Of a stretch of DNA of 64,000 bases, positions 8,293 through 17,869 are shown one piece after another. The DNA is from Desulfuromonadaceae bacterium (lineage in GTDB: Bacteria; Desulfobacterota; Desulfuromonadia; Geobacterales; Pseudopelobacteraceae). How positions within the stretch are numbered: the stretch's first letter is position 1; each line of letters starts with the position of its first letter. A program made the translations under genes and the position numbers. The DNA is taken from positions 50,038 to 114,037 of the forward strand of contig JAQUHA010000009.1 in NCBI GenBank assembly GCA_028683855.1. The letters run 5' to 3'. The notes under the pieces were generated by a model that was not told the DNA's origin, made no database searches, and saw only the letters and a program-made list of their open reading frames with translations.

Positions 8293-9699
8293 TCAATCCT
8301 CGTTAAAAACAAGGTTCTTTTTTTTCAGCTTTTCAATTAGCGTTGTTCGTTTTAGATTGAGCAGCAAGGCTGCCTCTTTTTTATTACCACCTGCACGTAC
8401 AAGTGCCTGCATAATAAGATTATTCTCAAACTCATCAACAGCTGAATTGAGGCATATACCATCTTTGGGGAGAACATTATCCGCCTGCAATGTGACAGAC
8501 TGAACCGGTACTGCAGATGGCTGTTTACCGGACAGGTATTTCTCCGGCAAATCATCCGGTACTATAAGACCACTCCCCTTGAGTATAACGAGACGTTCAA
8601 CGAGGTTTTCAAGCTCTCTGACATTGCCCGGCCAAACATAATTGCAGAGGATTCCAAGGGCATCGCGCGAAAAACCTTTTACAGCATGCCTTTTGTCATC
8701 GTTGAAACGTGTAAGAAATGTATGTATCAAAAGGGGTATATCCTCACTTCTTTCACGCAACGGCGGGATTGTTATAGGAATAACAGATAGACGGTAATAC
8801 AGGTCTTCACGAAAATCCCGGCTAACTACCAACTCTTCAAGATTTTTATTAGTGGCAGCTATAATTCTTACATCAACTTTTTGCGATTTTGAGGCACCCA
8901 CCGGTTCAAATTCTCTATTTTGCAGAACACGCAGCAGCTTTACCTGAAGGTTAGCCTTCATGTCACCTATTTCATCCAGGAAGAGTGTACCCTTGTCTGC
9001 CATCTCAAAACGCCCGATCCGGTTTGCGTAAGCACCGGTAAAGGAACCCTTCACATGTCCGAAAAGCTCACTTTCAAGAAGATCGTCAGGAATAGCAGCA
9101 CAGTTAACAGGTACAAAGTTTTTTGTATGGCGATCGCTCAACTGATGTATCGCCCTTGCCGCAAGTTCTTTACCTGTACCGGATTCACCCTGAATAAGAA
9201 CTGTGGCATTTGATGCGGCAACCTTGGTAATCATCTCGAACAGTTCCTGCATCGGAGAACTTTTACCAATCATAGTGCCTGATAAAAACTTGTTGTTGGC
9301 TACACACCCAGTCGAACTGTCGTATATCTTCATAGACTGGTATTCACGCGCCCTCAAAACGAGGCTTTCAAGTTCATCAAGGTTCAGAGGTTTGGGGAGA
9401 TTGAAAACGGTTTCACTTGAATGCTGTTTAAGCTCAGAAGCAGTTACATCACCATATCCGATAAGCACAAGCAGTGGATTAAGCAACTGACTCTTATCTC
9501 CAAAATCCGGAGCGACTTTCCTTAAATAGCCTGTATCTGCTATAACAATATCTACATTATTCTTTTCCAACGCGTCAAAAAACGGGAGGTTTGGCTCCGG
9601 TGCAGCGATATTATGCCCCTGATATGTCAAAAAAGCGGACACCAGGTCGCGCGTCTTGGCATCGCTGTCCGCTATAAAAATAGTGCCGTTCTCGTACAT
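8293..9699 (-). CDS. Sigma-54-dependent response regulator (NtrC/FlrC type)
   Basis: 468 residues in three parts. Residues 1-120 form a receiver-like domain that is rather divergent: 'FIADSDAKTRDLV' in place of the usual acidic pair and 'IVIADTGY' at the likely phospho-acceptor. Residues about 140-375 are an AAA+ sigma-54 interaction domain with Walker A 'GESGTGKELAARAIH', the sigma-54 contact loop 'GSFTGA' and Walker B 'GTLFLDEIGDM'. The C-terminus is a Fis-type helix-turn-helix ('KKEAALLLNLKRTTLIEKL'). It should activate RpoN promoters. No partner kinase is adjacent. The chemotaxis operon starts divergently 267 bases away, and a transglycosylase gene follows, so a flagellar regulator is a reasonable guess but not shown. 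The GGGGGTGA stretch upstream supports the ATG at 9699. Confidence 0.9.
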   Translation of the reverse strand: MYENGTIFIADSDAKTRDLVSAFLTYQGHNIAAPEPNLPFFDALEKNNVDIVIADTGYLRKVAPDFGDKSQLLNPLLVLIGYGDVTASELKQHSSETVFNLPKPLNLDELESLVLRAREYQSMKIYDSSTGCVANNKFLSGTMIGKSSPMQELFEMITKVAASNATVLIQGESGTGKELAARAIHQLSDRHTKNFVPVNCAAIPDDLLESELFGHVKGSFTGAYANRIGRFEMADKGTLFLDEIGDMKANLQVKLLRVLQNREFEPVGASKSQKVDVRIIAATNKNLEELVVSRDFREDLYYRLSVIPITIPPLRERSEDIPLLIHTFLTRFNDDKRHAVKGFSRDALGILCNYVWPGNVRELENLVERLVILKGSGLIVPDDLPEKYLSGKQPSAVPVQSVTLQADNVLPKDGICLNSAVDEFENNLIMQALVRAGGNKKEAALLLNLKRTTLIEKLKKKNLVFNED

Positions 9700-9965
9700 A
9701 ATCGTACGTCACCCCCAATATATGTATCCTTACGGCATTTTACATATTTTACAACAAATGTCAATAAAATGACTGTATCATTTTTTTAATAATTTAAGAA
9801 AGAAAGGGTTCGTTGTGGTTTTTTTTGACTGTTTTTTATTGTATGTTGCTTGATATAGATTTATATGCGTGATAGATTGCGGATTATTTTTTTATAAAAT
9901 ACTTTACATAGACTGCAAATTAAAAATAATAGTTATCATCAATTTTGATCGAGGAGAACTAATCG

Positions 9966-10460
9966 ATGCAGAATGCACTAGTACCAGCAAAGTCTGACGG
10001 TATTCACGATGAACTTATCCAACTGGTAAGCTTTAACCTTGATCAGGAGGAGTACGGAGTCGACGTTCTGAGAGTTCGCGAGATTATTCGTATGCCGATT
10101 GTAACCCGTGTCCCAAACACCCCCCATTACGTCGAGGGTGTTATAAACCTCCGTGGCAAAGTAGTTCCAATTATATGCATGAGGAAAAAATTCGGGCTGT
10201 TTGAGTCAGAGAACGACAAGCAGACCAGAATAATGGTCATGGATATGGACGGGGAGTTAATGGGCTTCATTGTAGACGCCGTATCTGAAGTAATCAGAAT
10301 CTCCGGAAGCGAAATACAACCATCTCCGGCTATGGTAGCCGGTGGCATTGATCAGGAGTGCATCGCAGGAGTTATCAATCAGTCTGAACGTCTGCTTGTA
10401 CTGCTTAATCTGGAGAAAATGTTTTCCCGTGACGAAAAGAATTCATTCATAGGAATGTAA
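9966..10460 (+). CDS. cheW: Chemotaxis coupling protein CheW
   Basis: 164 residues, a normal CheW. It links receptors to the CheA kinase. The motifs 'LVSFNLDQEEYGVDVLRVREIIR', seen as LVSFNL and EYGVDVLRVREI, then 'VEGVINLRGKVVPII' and 'GFIVDAVSEVIRI' are typical. GAGGAG lies about 10 bases before the ATG. It is the first gene of the plus-strand operon cheW-cheA-cheR-HDOD-cheB. The upstream 266 bases are AT-rich and shared with the divergent sigma-54 regulator gene; a TTTACA at 9903-9908 could be a -35 element but no good -10 matches it. Confidence 0.95.
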   Translation: MQNALVPAKSDGIHDELIQLVSFNLDQEEYGVDVLRVREIIRMPIVTRVPNTPHYVEGVINLRGKVVPIICMRKKFGLFESENDKQTRIMVMDMDGELMGFIVDAVSEVIRISGSEIQPSPAMVAGGIDQECIAGVINQSERLLVLLNLEKMFSRDEKNSFIGM

Positions 10461-10499
10461 CCTATAAATCTCCATTAAATTTTTCAGGAGTTACGCGCT

Positions 10500-12350
10500 A
10501 TGCCACCCATTGATTGCGAAGATCAGGAATTATTAGACGGTTTTCTTGCCGAAACGACAGAGCTGCTTGAAAAACTCGATGATGACCTTATAAACCTTGA
10601 GAAATCTTCCGATGACACTGAGTTAATGAATCGGATTTTTCGATCCATACATACCATAAAAGGTGCTTCCAGTTTCCTTGGTTTTGATCTCCTGGTCAAG
10701 GTGGCTCACAAAACAGAAGATGTGCTGAATAGACTTCGCAAAGGCGAACTTTCTGTAACTCCTGAAATAATGGACGTAATACTTGAAGCAACAGACTTGG
10801 TAAAGCTTCTCGTAAGCGATATAAAAGCAGGTGAAATTCAGGAGCGTGAAACAGAAGGAACTATAAGCAAATTATTGCCATTCCTTCTGGAGAGCTCACC
10901 CTCTCCGCAACCTGCCCCCTCGCCTGCCCAAAAACCAGCTGCTCCGCTTCCTGCAGAGTCAAATGAATCCGGTGTGACAGAGGAGACTGTGCAGCAGACT
11001 GCTGAATATACAAACGCTTCAGAACAGAATACTGCAACTGCAGCCAACACGGAAACTATCCCCGCTGCCGCTCCGGCTCCAACCCCTTCACCAAAACAGG
11101 CTGTTGCACAAAAAAAAGTTGCTGCACCTCCAAAGCAGGCAGGAGGGGGAGGCGACGACCTCTCCGATAACACAACCGTAAGAGTCGATGTAAAACGCCT
11201 CGATGATTTAATGAATCAGGTTGGCGAACTTGTTTTGGAACGTAATCGCATGATCCAGATAAATCAGGATTTACAACAAAACGATGTAAATCGCCCTGAT
11301 TTTAACGAGGATTTTGGCAAACTGACGAAAAGAATGAGTTTTGTAACATCCGAGTTGCAGATGCAGGTATTAAAAATGCGTATGTTGCCCGTAGACAAGG
11401 TCTTTAAAAAATTCCCCCGTATTGTACGCAGTATGTCGCGTGATTTAGGGAAAGAGGTGGACCTTCAGATAGTTGGCGAGGAGACTGAACTTGACCGTTC
11501 AGTTGTAGATGAGATCGGTGATCCGTTGATTCACCTTATCCGGAATGCCATGGACCATGGGCTTGAAACACCGGAAGAGAGGGTTGAAGCAGGCAAATCG
11601 CGCACAGGAACTCTTGTTTTAGCAGCAATCCATGAAGGCAATCAGATAATTATAAGCATTAAAGATGACGGGCGCGGAATCGATACCGAAAGAGTCGGCC
11701 GGAAAGCGATTGAAAAGGGGTTAATCACTGAAGATCAGTATGCCGCTATGAGTCAGAGAGAAATGTTTGATCTCCTCTTCCTCCCGGGCTTCTCTACAAA
11801 AGACAAGGCTACAGACCTCTCGGGGCGCGGAGTCGGCATGGATGTTGTCAAAACAAACATCAAAAAACTTAACGGACTTATTGAAATAAAGAGTACTAAA
11901 GGGGTCGGTTCAGAATTTATTCTCCGTTTACCGCTGACTCTTGCTATTATTCAGTCACTGCTTGTTGAAGTTGAAGGGGAGATCTACTCCATTCCACTCT
12001 CCTCGGTTTTAGAAACCATTCGCGTTGACCAGCGCCAGTTTCATCAGATTGGAGGTCAGGAAGTACTTAAACTTCGTGATATTGTCCTCCCGCTTATTCG
12101 ACTGCAGAAAGTTTTTAATGTTCAGTCACGTGGAGAATCAGATGATTTCTGTTATGTTGTTGTAGTAGGTGCTGCAGAAAAAAGAATGGGTCTTGTTGTA
12201 ACCCGTCTGGTTGGGCAGCAGGAAGTTGCAATTAAATCGCTAGGCAACTACCTTGCAAACATACCGGGCATCGCAGGTTCCACAATTCTTGGCGACGGAA
12301 GGGTCGCCCTGATAATTGATCCTGTTGCAATGTCTGAGGTCTGCGAATAG
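10500..12350 (+). CDS. cheA: Chemotaxis histidine kinase CheA
   Basis: 616 residues. The P1 phosphotransfer domain carries the phospho-accepting histidine in 'RSIHTIKGASSFLGF' (His51). A proline/alanine/threonine-rich linker of about 100 residues (roughly 130-235) follows, and no CheY-binding P2 domain is recognisable in it. P3 dimerisation (about 240-300) has 'VGELVLERNRM', the P4 ATPase domain has 'LIRNAMDHGLETPEER', 'IKDDGRGID' and 'LPGFSTKDKATDLSGRGVGMDVV' (ends only: LPGFST, GRGVGMDVV), and the C-terminal P5 CheW-like domain completes it. AGGAG is placed 9 bases before ATG. No cheY lies in the cluster, so the output partner is elsewhere. Confidence 0.95.
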   Translation: MPPIDCEDQELLDGFLAETTELLEKLDDDLINLEKSSDDTELMNRIFRSIHTIKGASSFLGFDLLVKVAHKTEDVLNRLRKGELSVTPEIMDVILEATDLVKLLVSDIKAGEIQERETEGTISKLLPFLLESSPSPQPAPSPAQKPAAPLPAESNESGVTEETVQQTAEYTNASEQNTATAANTETIPAAAPAPTPSPKQAVAQKKVAAPPKQAGGGGDDLSDNTTVRVDVKRLDDLMNQVGELVLERNRMIQINQDLQQNDVNRPDFNEDFGKLTKRMSFVTSELQMQVLKMRMLPVDKVFKKFPRIVRSMSRDLGKEVDLQIVGEETELDRSVVDEIGDPLIHLIRNAMDHGLETPEERVEAGKSRTGTLVLAAIHEGNQIIISIKDDGRGIDTERVGRKAIEKGLITEDQYAAMSQREMFDLLFLPGFSTKDKATDLSGRGVGMDVVKTNIKKLNGLIEIKSTKGVGSEFILRLPLTLAIIQSLLVEVEGEIYSIPLSSVLETIRVDQRQFHQIGGQEVLKLRDIVLPLIRLQKVFNVQSRGESDDFCYVVVVGAAEKRMGLVVTRLVGQQEVAIKSLGNYLANIPGIAGSTILGDGRVALIIDPVAMSEVCE

Positions 12351-12397
12351 ATAGTATAAAACTGTAAGCTAATGCAATGACGCCCAAGGAGTGAAAC

Positions 12398-13225
12398 GTG
12401 GCAATCAGTGATAAAGATTTTGAACAACTGCGTGACTTTATTTACAACATCTGTGGTATGTACTTCCACACTACTAAAAAATACTTTCTGGAGAGCCGAC
12501 TGACAAGACGTATGGAGGCTACCAGCGCTAAAACCTATCAGGACTATTATCTTCTGCTTAAATCCTCACGCGGCTCCGAAGAACTTAAATTTTTAATGGA
12601 TGAAATAACTACCAATGAGACCTATTTCTTCAGAAACATTCCACAATTAACCGCTCTTGAAACAAAACTGCTGCCCGAAATTGTTGAGAAGAAAAACAAA
12701 ATGGGGTTCAGAAAACTGCGTATATGGAGTGCAGCCTCCTCGTCTGGAGAAGAAGCTTATACGATGGCAATGATCCTTTTAGAGAAGCGCCCTACCCTGC
12801 TTAAAGACTGGATAATTGAAATTGTGGGCACGGACATTAACGAGACCGTGATAGCTCAGGCAAAAGAGGGTATCTACAACGCCTATTCCGTGCGTAATAT
12901 CCCGGATATGTACAAACGCAAATACATTAAAGAGGATAACGGCAAATACATACTTGCCCCCGAAGTGAAGAAGTTTGTAACCTTCAACAAACTGAATCTC
13001 TACGAGGATTCCAAGATGATTTTCATGAAAAGCTTTGACTTCATCTTTTGTGCAAACGTATTGATATATTTTGACACCGCTTCAAAATCAAAGGTTGTTC
13101 AACACTTCTATAATAATCTGCAACCTTATGGATACTTTTTTGTAGGGCAGTCAGAATCGCTTCACGGTGTAAACGATAAATTCAAAACAATTCACTTTCC
13201 CGGTGGTTTCGGCTACAGCAAATAG
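12398..13225 (+). CDS. cheR: Chemotaxis protein methyltransferase CheR
   Basis: 275 residues, standard length. It methylates receptor glutamates using SAM. The family signatures 'TTNETYFFRNIPQL', 'LRIWSAASSSGEEAYTMAM', 'EIVGTDINETVI' and 'DFIFCANVLIYFD' are all present. The start is GTG at 12398, supported by AAGGAG at 12386-12391. It lies 47 bases after cheA and 17 bases before the HDOD gene. Confidence 0.94.
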   Translation: MAISDKDFEQLRDFIYNICGMYFHTTKKYFLESRLTRRMEATSAKTYQDYYLLLKSSRGSEELKFLMDEITTNETYFFRNIPQLTALETKLLPEIVEKKNKMGFRKLRIWSAASSSGEEAYTMAMILLEKRPTLLKDWIIEIVGTDINETVIAQAKEGIYNAYSVRNIPDMYKRKYIKEDNGKYILAPEVKKFVTFNKLNLYEDSKMIFMKSFDFIFCANVLIYFDTASKSKVVQHFYNNLQPYGYFFVGQSESLHGVNDKFKTIHFPGGFGYSK

Positions 13226-13242
13226 CCCGAGAGGTTTTCAAT

Positions 13243-14136
13243 ATGGATAAGAATCAGATGGTTGAAAGAGCCGAGATTTTAGTTGGAGCGGTTGATGACC
13301 TTCCAACCATACCAATTGTTGCGACAAAAGTACTCCAGCTTCTGGATGATCCTGATGTCAGCGTAGAAGAGATAGCTGACCTCATGCTTACGGATCAGGT
13401 TATGACAGCCAGGATAATGAAGCTCCTGAACTCACCGGTTTATAAACCTACGCAGGAGATCACCTCCCTTAAACGAGCTCTTATTTACCTTGGTTTGCGT
13501 CACGTCAGAGAGTTAGCCCTTACAACATCGGTTATAAATGCTTTTGACGGCACTTCCGGAGCTCTTGAGCTGAATGCTTTTTGGGAGCACTCTTTCGGGG
13601 TTGGCATGGTTTCGAAAATAATTGCTCAAAAAACCGGCTATCAGGATTTAGAGAAGGCTTATATATCCGGAATCATACATGATCTAGGCGAAGTTTTTCT
13701 CAGTAACTTCCTACGCGATCCCTTTATGGAGGTTCTGGAACATATTAAAACCCACCCTGTAAAACTTGTTGATGCCGAAGCCCTGCTTCTTGGAACTACT
13801 CACTGCGAAATTGGACTAAGCATGGCACACAAATGGAATTTTCCCGATGCATACTGCGATGTAATTGCCTATCACCACAACCCGGGAGAAGCCATGGTAG
13901 ATCCTATTCTTTGCGCGATTGTTAACATTGCAGACCTCTTCTGCACAGTACGTGGTTTGAACTATGGCGGGAGAGAATGGATAAGTTTCAATCTTAGTGA
14001 CGAAGCCGCATGGACTATACTGAAAGAGAAGTCACCAAACCTCGCCCAGCTAGATATTGAGCGTTTCTGTTACGAACTCGATGATGCAATACCAGATGTT
14101 ACTGAACTTGTCTCATCAATGTTCTCACAATCCTGA
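13243..14136 (+). CDS. HDOD-domain signalling protein
   Basis: 297 residues with an HDOD domain across about residues 15-215: 'LPTIPIVATKVLQLLDDPDVSVEEIADL' (start LPTIPIVATKV), 'DQVMTARIMKLLNSPVY', 'LGLRHVRELALTTSV', 'YISGIIHDLGEVFL' and 'IVAYHHNP'-type histidines ('VIAYHHNPGEA'). HDOD proteins are HD-like but generally lack a proven hydrolase activity and act as signalling scaffolds. Its position between cheR and cheB argues for a role in this chemosensory pathway. GAGAGG precedes the ATG. Confidence 0.9.
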   Translation: MDKNQMVERAEILVGAVDDLPTIPIVATKVLQLLDDPDVSVEEIADLMLTDQVMTARIMKLLNSPVYKPTQEITSLKRALIYLGLRHVRELALTTSVINAFDGTSGALELNAFWEHSFGVGMVSKIIAQKTGYQDLEKAYISGIIHDLGEVFLSNFLRDPFMEVLEHIKTHPVKLVDAEALLLGTTHCEIGLSMAHKWNFPDAYCDVIAYHHNPGEAMVDPILCAIVNIADLFCTVRGLNYGGREWISFNLSDEAAWTILKEKSPNLAQLDIERFCYELDDAIPDVTELVSSMFSQS

Positions 14137-14154
14137 TCAAAAGGTAATCCTTTG

Positions 14155-15243
14155 ATGATAATACCGAAACAAGCCAAAACCAGAATATTAATAGTTGATG
14201 ACTCTTCTTTCATGCGTATGGCAATCAGGAGTGTACTGTCGAAAGACCCCTCCTTTGACATTGTCGGAACCGCCGCGGACGGCATTGAGGGGGTTGAAAA
14301 AGCTGTTGCACTTAAGCCCGACCTTATAACCATGGATGTTGAAATGCCTCGAATGGATGGCATAGCAGCTCTAAAACAGATAATGGCAAAAGCACCGACA
14401 AAGGTGATCATGGTGTCAACGCTGACAAATGAAGGGGCTAAATCTACATTTGAAGCACTTGAAGCAGGAGCGATTGACTATATTCCCAAGAATGTTACAG
14501 ACTCATCAGATGCCCAGAATATTTTCAGACAAGAGTTAATTCGTAAAATAAAAGAGGCTGTTGCGTCAAATATAAGACGCATACAGAGCAGCTCTATTGT
14601 ACATACAAAGTCAGCGATACCCGCTATCTCAACACCGGCACGACCTACATCATCCAAGTTTCTTGGTAAAAAAATTCAGTATGTGGGGATCGGCGCGTCT
14701 ACAGGTGGGCCAGTAGCTCTCCAGGAAGTACTTTCCCGTATTCCTGTCAACTTTCCTTATGGCTTGATGGTCGGCATCCATATGCCAAAAGCCTTCACAG
14801 GACCGTACGCTGACCGCCTGAATGCAAAATGTTCACTTGCCATCCGTGAAGCTGTTGATGGAGACATTCTAAAGCCCGGCCTTGCTCTTGTTGCGCCCGG
14901 CGGTATGCATACTACACTTGTTCGCCAGGGGACGCAGATCGTCGTAAGAACAAGACCGACCACTGATTATCCTCAGTACGTCTACATCCCATCAGTAGAT
15001 TTGATGATCTCGAGTATGGCTGAAGCAACCTCCGGGTCAATGCTGGGTGTAATACTTACAGGCATGGGAAGTGACGGTTTTAAAGGCATGCAACTTCTCA
15101 AACAGAAGGGTGGGGTTACAATTGCGCAGGATGAGGCAACATCGACTATTTATGGGATGCCTAAAGCCTGTGTAGACGGAGGTGTAGCGGATGAAGTCCT
15201 GCCACTTGGACAGATAGGTTTCGAGATATCGAAGTTTATGTAA
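14155..15243 (+). CDS. cheB: Chemotaxis response regulator protein-glutamate methylesterase CheB
   Basis: 362 residues from the ATG at 14155; a TTG directly before it is in frame but less likely. The N-terminal receiver has 'ILIVDDSSFMR' and the phospho-acceptor Asp61 in 'ITMDVEMPRMDG'. The C-terminal methylesterase has the catalytic serine in 'GIGASTGGPVAL', histidine in 'GIHMPKAFT' and aspartate in 'TGMGSDGFKGM'. It removes methyl groups from receptors or deamidates them. It ends the che operon and is convergent with the small minus-strand ORF that follows; no terminator is evident in the 15-base gap. Confidence 0.95.
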   Translation: MIIPKQAKTRILIVDDSSFMRMAIRSVLSKDPSFDIVGTAADGIEGVEKAVALKPDLITMDVEMPRMDGIAALKQIMAKAPTKVIMVSTLTNEGAKSTFEALEAGAIDYIPKNVTDSSDAQNIFRQELIRKIKEAVASNIRRIQSSSIVHTKSAIPAISTPARPTSSKFLGKKIQYVGIGASTGGPVALQEVLSRIPVNFPYGLMVGIHMPKAFTGPYADRLNAKCSLAIREAVDGDILKPGLALVAPGGMHTTLVRQGTQIVVRTRPTTDYPQYVYIPSVDLMISSMAEATSGSMLGVILTGMGSDGFKGMQLLKQKGGVTIAQDEATSTIYGMPKACVDGGVADEVLPLGQIGFEISKFM

Positions 15244-15258
15244 AAATCATTCCGCTTT

Positions 15259-15489
15259 TTATCTGACTGCGTAGACGATTAATCCCCCTTCAGTCACGTC
15301 GACGCGACAGTTAGAGTAACCGCGCCTTTTTAGACGAAACATTATAAGAGGGGCTGCCAGGCGGTGTACTCCTGGTATAATCAATGGAAAATGTGAGTAT
15401 GACATCCCTGAAAGCAGGCTCATAGTTGCTTTTAGATTAAATGCAGGTTTTTCTACCTTACGCTCTCTTCTCTCAATTCCGGTTTTCAT
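15259..15489 (-). CDS. Small basic protein of unknown function
   Basis: 76 residues from the ATG at 15489, just beyond the prfC stop; an upstream in-frame ATG at 15516 inside the prfC end is an alternative with a GGAAAC stretch before it. The protein is rich in arginine and lysine ('GIERRERKVEKP') and ends 'DVTEGGLIVYAVR'. I recognise no family. Its tight packing between prfC and cheB favours a real gene, but the ribosome-binding signal is poor. Confidence 0.45.
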   Translation of the reverse strand: MKTGIERRERKVEKPAFNLKATMSLLSGMSYSHFPLIIPGVHRLAAPLIMFRLKRRGYSNCRVDVTEGGLIVYAVR

Positions 15490-15493
15490 AGTT

Positions 15494-17077
15494 TCAACTA
15501 TGCTCGCTGGTTTCATGAAATTCAAGCTGTTTCCACGCATCTATTGTATTGTCCAGACGCCATTGACTTCCAGCCATATAGGTCAGCTTACCCTCGCCGT
15601 CGATGTATACGTGCATTGCCTCTTTTTTTTCAAACTCCTCCACAACTCTCTTCTCACCTGTAACCCATCTGGCAGTAACATAACTAACCGGCTCAAAGGC
15701 TACCTTTACGCTGTATTCAAATTCAAGACGATGCATTACGACCTCAAACTGCAGAAGACCTACCGCCCCTATTACCCAGTCTGACCCCATAACCGGCTTG
15801 AATACCTGAGTAGCCCCCTCTTCTGCAAGCTGAACCAAACCCTTTTCAAGAGCCTTTGATTTCATCGGATTCAACAGACGTACCTTACGGAAGTGTTCAG
15901 GCGCAAAGCTTGGAATTCCTGTAAATTTTAAATCCTCACCGTTGGTAAAGGTATCACCAATCTTTATAGTTCCGTGATTATGTATACCTATTATATCTCC
16001 CGGCCAGGCTTCCTCTACATTGGTGCGGTCCTGCGCCATAAATATCGTGGCATTTGCAATCTGAACATCACGCCCGAGCCTTACATGACGCACCTTCATC
16101 CCACGCGTGAATTTACCGGAGCATATACGGAAAAATGCAATCCTGTCGCGATGAGAGGGGTCCATATTTGCCTGTATTTTAAATGTAAAACCTGTGAACG
16201 GCTCTTCAAAAGGGGAAACAACACGAGAAGCACTCTCACGAGGCAATGGTGGCGGAGCATACTGCACAAAAGCATCAAGCAGCTGCTGTACTCCAAACGT
16301 ATTTATCGCACTTCCAAAAAATACCGGCGTCTGTTTACCAGCCAGATACGCTGTCATATCAAATGGATTAGCAGCCCCCTCCAGCAGTTCTATATCATTA
16401 CGAAGCTCTGTAACCTGACTTCCAAGCAGTACATCCAGCTTTGGGTCATCAAGACCATTTACAGTTATTACATCACCGGTACCGTTATCCGCCTCCGAAT
16501 CAAAAAAAGTCAGCTCTTTGGTATACAGGTGATAAGTACCGCGGAAGCGTTTACCCATTCCAATCGGCCATGTTACCGGAGCGGTCTGAATATGAAGATT
16601 TTTTTCAATATCATCAAGAAGATCGAATGGTTCCTGCCCCTCTCGATCAAGCTTATTCATAAAAGTCATTATGGGGGTGTGGCGTAACCGGCAGACTTCA
16701 AGAAGTTTCTTTGTCTGGCTTTCAACACCTTTAACCGAATCAACTACCATAAGTACTGAGTCAACCGCAGTCAGAACCCTGTATGTATCCTCAGAGAAAT
16801 CGTTATGACCAGGAGTATCTAGAAGATTAATCTCGCAACCATCATAAGTAAATTTCATAACCGACGATGTAACAGATATACCTCTCTGCTTCTCCAGCTC
16901 CATCCAATCGGAAGTTGCATGACGAGCGCTTTTTCTGGCACGAACTTCACCCGCCTGCTGTATAGCACCGCCAAAAAGAAGAAGTTTCTCGGTTATAGTA
17001 GTTTTACCGGCATCCGGGTGGCTGATTATGGCAAATGTACGACGCTTTTCAACTTCTTGCTGGTTAAACAGTTCCAC
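15494..17077 (-). CDS. prfC: Peptide chain release factor 3
   Basis: Translation GTPase that recycles RF1/RF2 after termination. G-domain motifs are clear: '[16 protein letters not shown]' (G1), '[14 protein letters not shown]' (G3) and 'FMNKLDREG' (G4), followed by domains II and III. The start is taken as GTG at 17077 because AAAGGGAG lies 8 bases upstream; the frame also runs to a TTG at 17098. This gives 527 residues, the usual RF3 length. It is transcribed away from doxX's side with 79 bases between. Confidence 0.95.
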   Translation of the reverse strand: MELFNQQEVEKRRTFAIISHPDAGKTTITEKLLLFGGAIQQAGEVRARKSARHATSDWMELEKQRGISVTSSVMKFTYDGCEINLLDTPGHNDFSEDTYRVLTAVDSVLMVVDSVKGVESQTKKLLEVCRLRHTPIMTFMNKLDREGQEPFDLLDDIEKNLHIQTAPVTWPIGMGKRFRGTYHLYTKELTFFDSEADNGTGDVITVNGLDDPKLDVLLGSQVTELRNDIELLEGAANPFDMTAYLAGKQTPVFFGSAINTFGVQQLLDAFVQYAPPPLPRESASRVVSPFEEPFTGFTFKIQANMDPSHRDRIAFFRICSGKFTRGMKVRHVRLGRDVQIANATIFMAQDRTNVEEAWPGDIIGIHNHGTIKIGDTFTNGEDLKFTGIPSFAPEHFRKVRLLNPMKSKALEKGLVQLAEEGATQVFKPVMGSDWVIGAVGLLQFEVVMHRLEFEYSVKVAFEPVSYVTARWVTGEKRVVEEFEKKEAMHVYIDGEGKLTYMAGSQWRLDNTIDAWKQLEFHETSEHS

Positions 17078-17156
17078 AGATATAACTCCCTTTATCAAAT
17101 AATGAAAAGGCGGGGATTACCCGCCTCCGGCTTTTGTCATTCTATAGGATGAATTT

Positions 17157-17603
17157 CTACCGTCTGAACACCAGTCGGTCAAGACACCATTTACCGCCAC
17201 CTGAAAGCATCAGATACAGAGCCATACCCAGCAGTGCGATATTATACTCGATACCATGCCCCCGCCCCGGTATACAGGCTGTATTGATAAAAAACCCGTT
17301 GATCCAGTGAACTTTATAAATAGCAACAAACATGACTACAGAAATACCGGCAGCAGATAGACGTGTCAGAAAACCGCTTAAGACTCCAAATCCACCGCCA
17401 AATTCGACTATAATCGCCAAAAGCGTAAACAGAGGAGGTATTCCAAGCTTTTCTTCAAAAGTTCTAAATGTGCCGGTCAACCCCTCCCCTCCAAAAAGAC
17501 CCAGGAGTTTTTGAGAACCGTGTGCCATAAAAATCAACCCCAACGGGATTCGGAGCATCATAGGTGCAATCAAATCAGTTACTTCAAAACTTCCTTTAGC
17601 CAT
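17157..17603 (-). CDS. DoxX family membrane protein
   Basis: 148 residues with four predicted membrane helices. The DoxX pattern is visible: 'LRIPLGLIFMAHGSQKLLG' near the N-terminus, 'EFGGGFGVLSGFLTRLSA' in the middle, and a polar loop before the last helix. DoxX proteins are small quinone-linked or oxidative-stress membrane proteins in several bacteria; the substrate here cannot be told. The gene is flanked by prfC and a small lipoprotein gene on the same strand. Confidence 0.85.
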   Translation of the reverse strand: MAKGSFEVTDLIAPMMLRIPLGLIFMAHGSQKLLGLFGGEGLTGTFRTFEEKLGIPPLFTLLAIIVEFGGGFGVLSGFLTRLSAAGISVVMFVAIYKVHWINGFFINTACIPGRGHGIEYNIALLGMALYLMLSGGGKWCLDRLVFRR

Positions 17604-17634
17604 CGATATAACAGCCTCTCAAATGTTATTAAAA

Positions 17635-17655
17635 ATCGGCTTTTTAAAACCGTAG
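17635..17655 (-). terminator. Weak intrinsic terminator after the small lipoprotein gene
   Basis: On the minus strand CGGTTT-TAAA-AAGCCG (17652-17637) forms a short hairpin followed by ATTTTTAA. It lies between the lipoprotein stop and doxX. The stem has one G-T pair, so it is a modest candidate. Confidence 0.4.
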
Positions 17656-17683
17656 TCGAACGAGTGACAAATTTGTGCTGTTT

Positions 17684-17869
17684 CTAGCGGAGTCTTTTGC
17701 TGACACACATAACATCGTAAGGCTTTCCCCGCCAGTCTTTAAGATATGTGTAATTCATATTAGCCGCTGAACAGGCATTAATCTTAGATTGCAACTCCGC
17801 CTCACTCACCTTTGTGCAGCCGGCAGTAAATGATAATAAAAATACCGTAAGCAATAGAATTAATCTCAT
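17684..17869 (-). CDS. Small putative lipoprotein
   Basis: 61 residues. A charged MRL start, a hydrophobic stretch and the lipobox 'SFTAGC' at about residues 13-18 indicate a type II signal peptide with lipidation at Cys18. The mature part is about 44 residues with two further cysteines (in 'INACSAAN' and 'DVMCVSK'), which could pair in the periplasm. No family is recognised. Confidence 0.65.
   Translation of the reverse strand: MRLILLLTVFLLSFTAGCTKVSEAELQSKINACSAANMNYTYLKDWRGKPYDVMCVSKRLR

Noticed and set aside
9828..9965. Sigma-54 or sigma-28 promoter ahead of cheW
   Set aside because: I looked for the -24/-12 GG/GC pair and the TAAA/GCCGATAA pattern and found neither convincingly.
10838..11173. 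111-residue minus-strand ORF inside cheA
   Set aside because: It is antisense to the low-complexity Pro/Ala linker of CheA, cysteine-rich by codon reversal, with no start signal.
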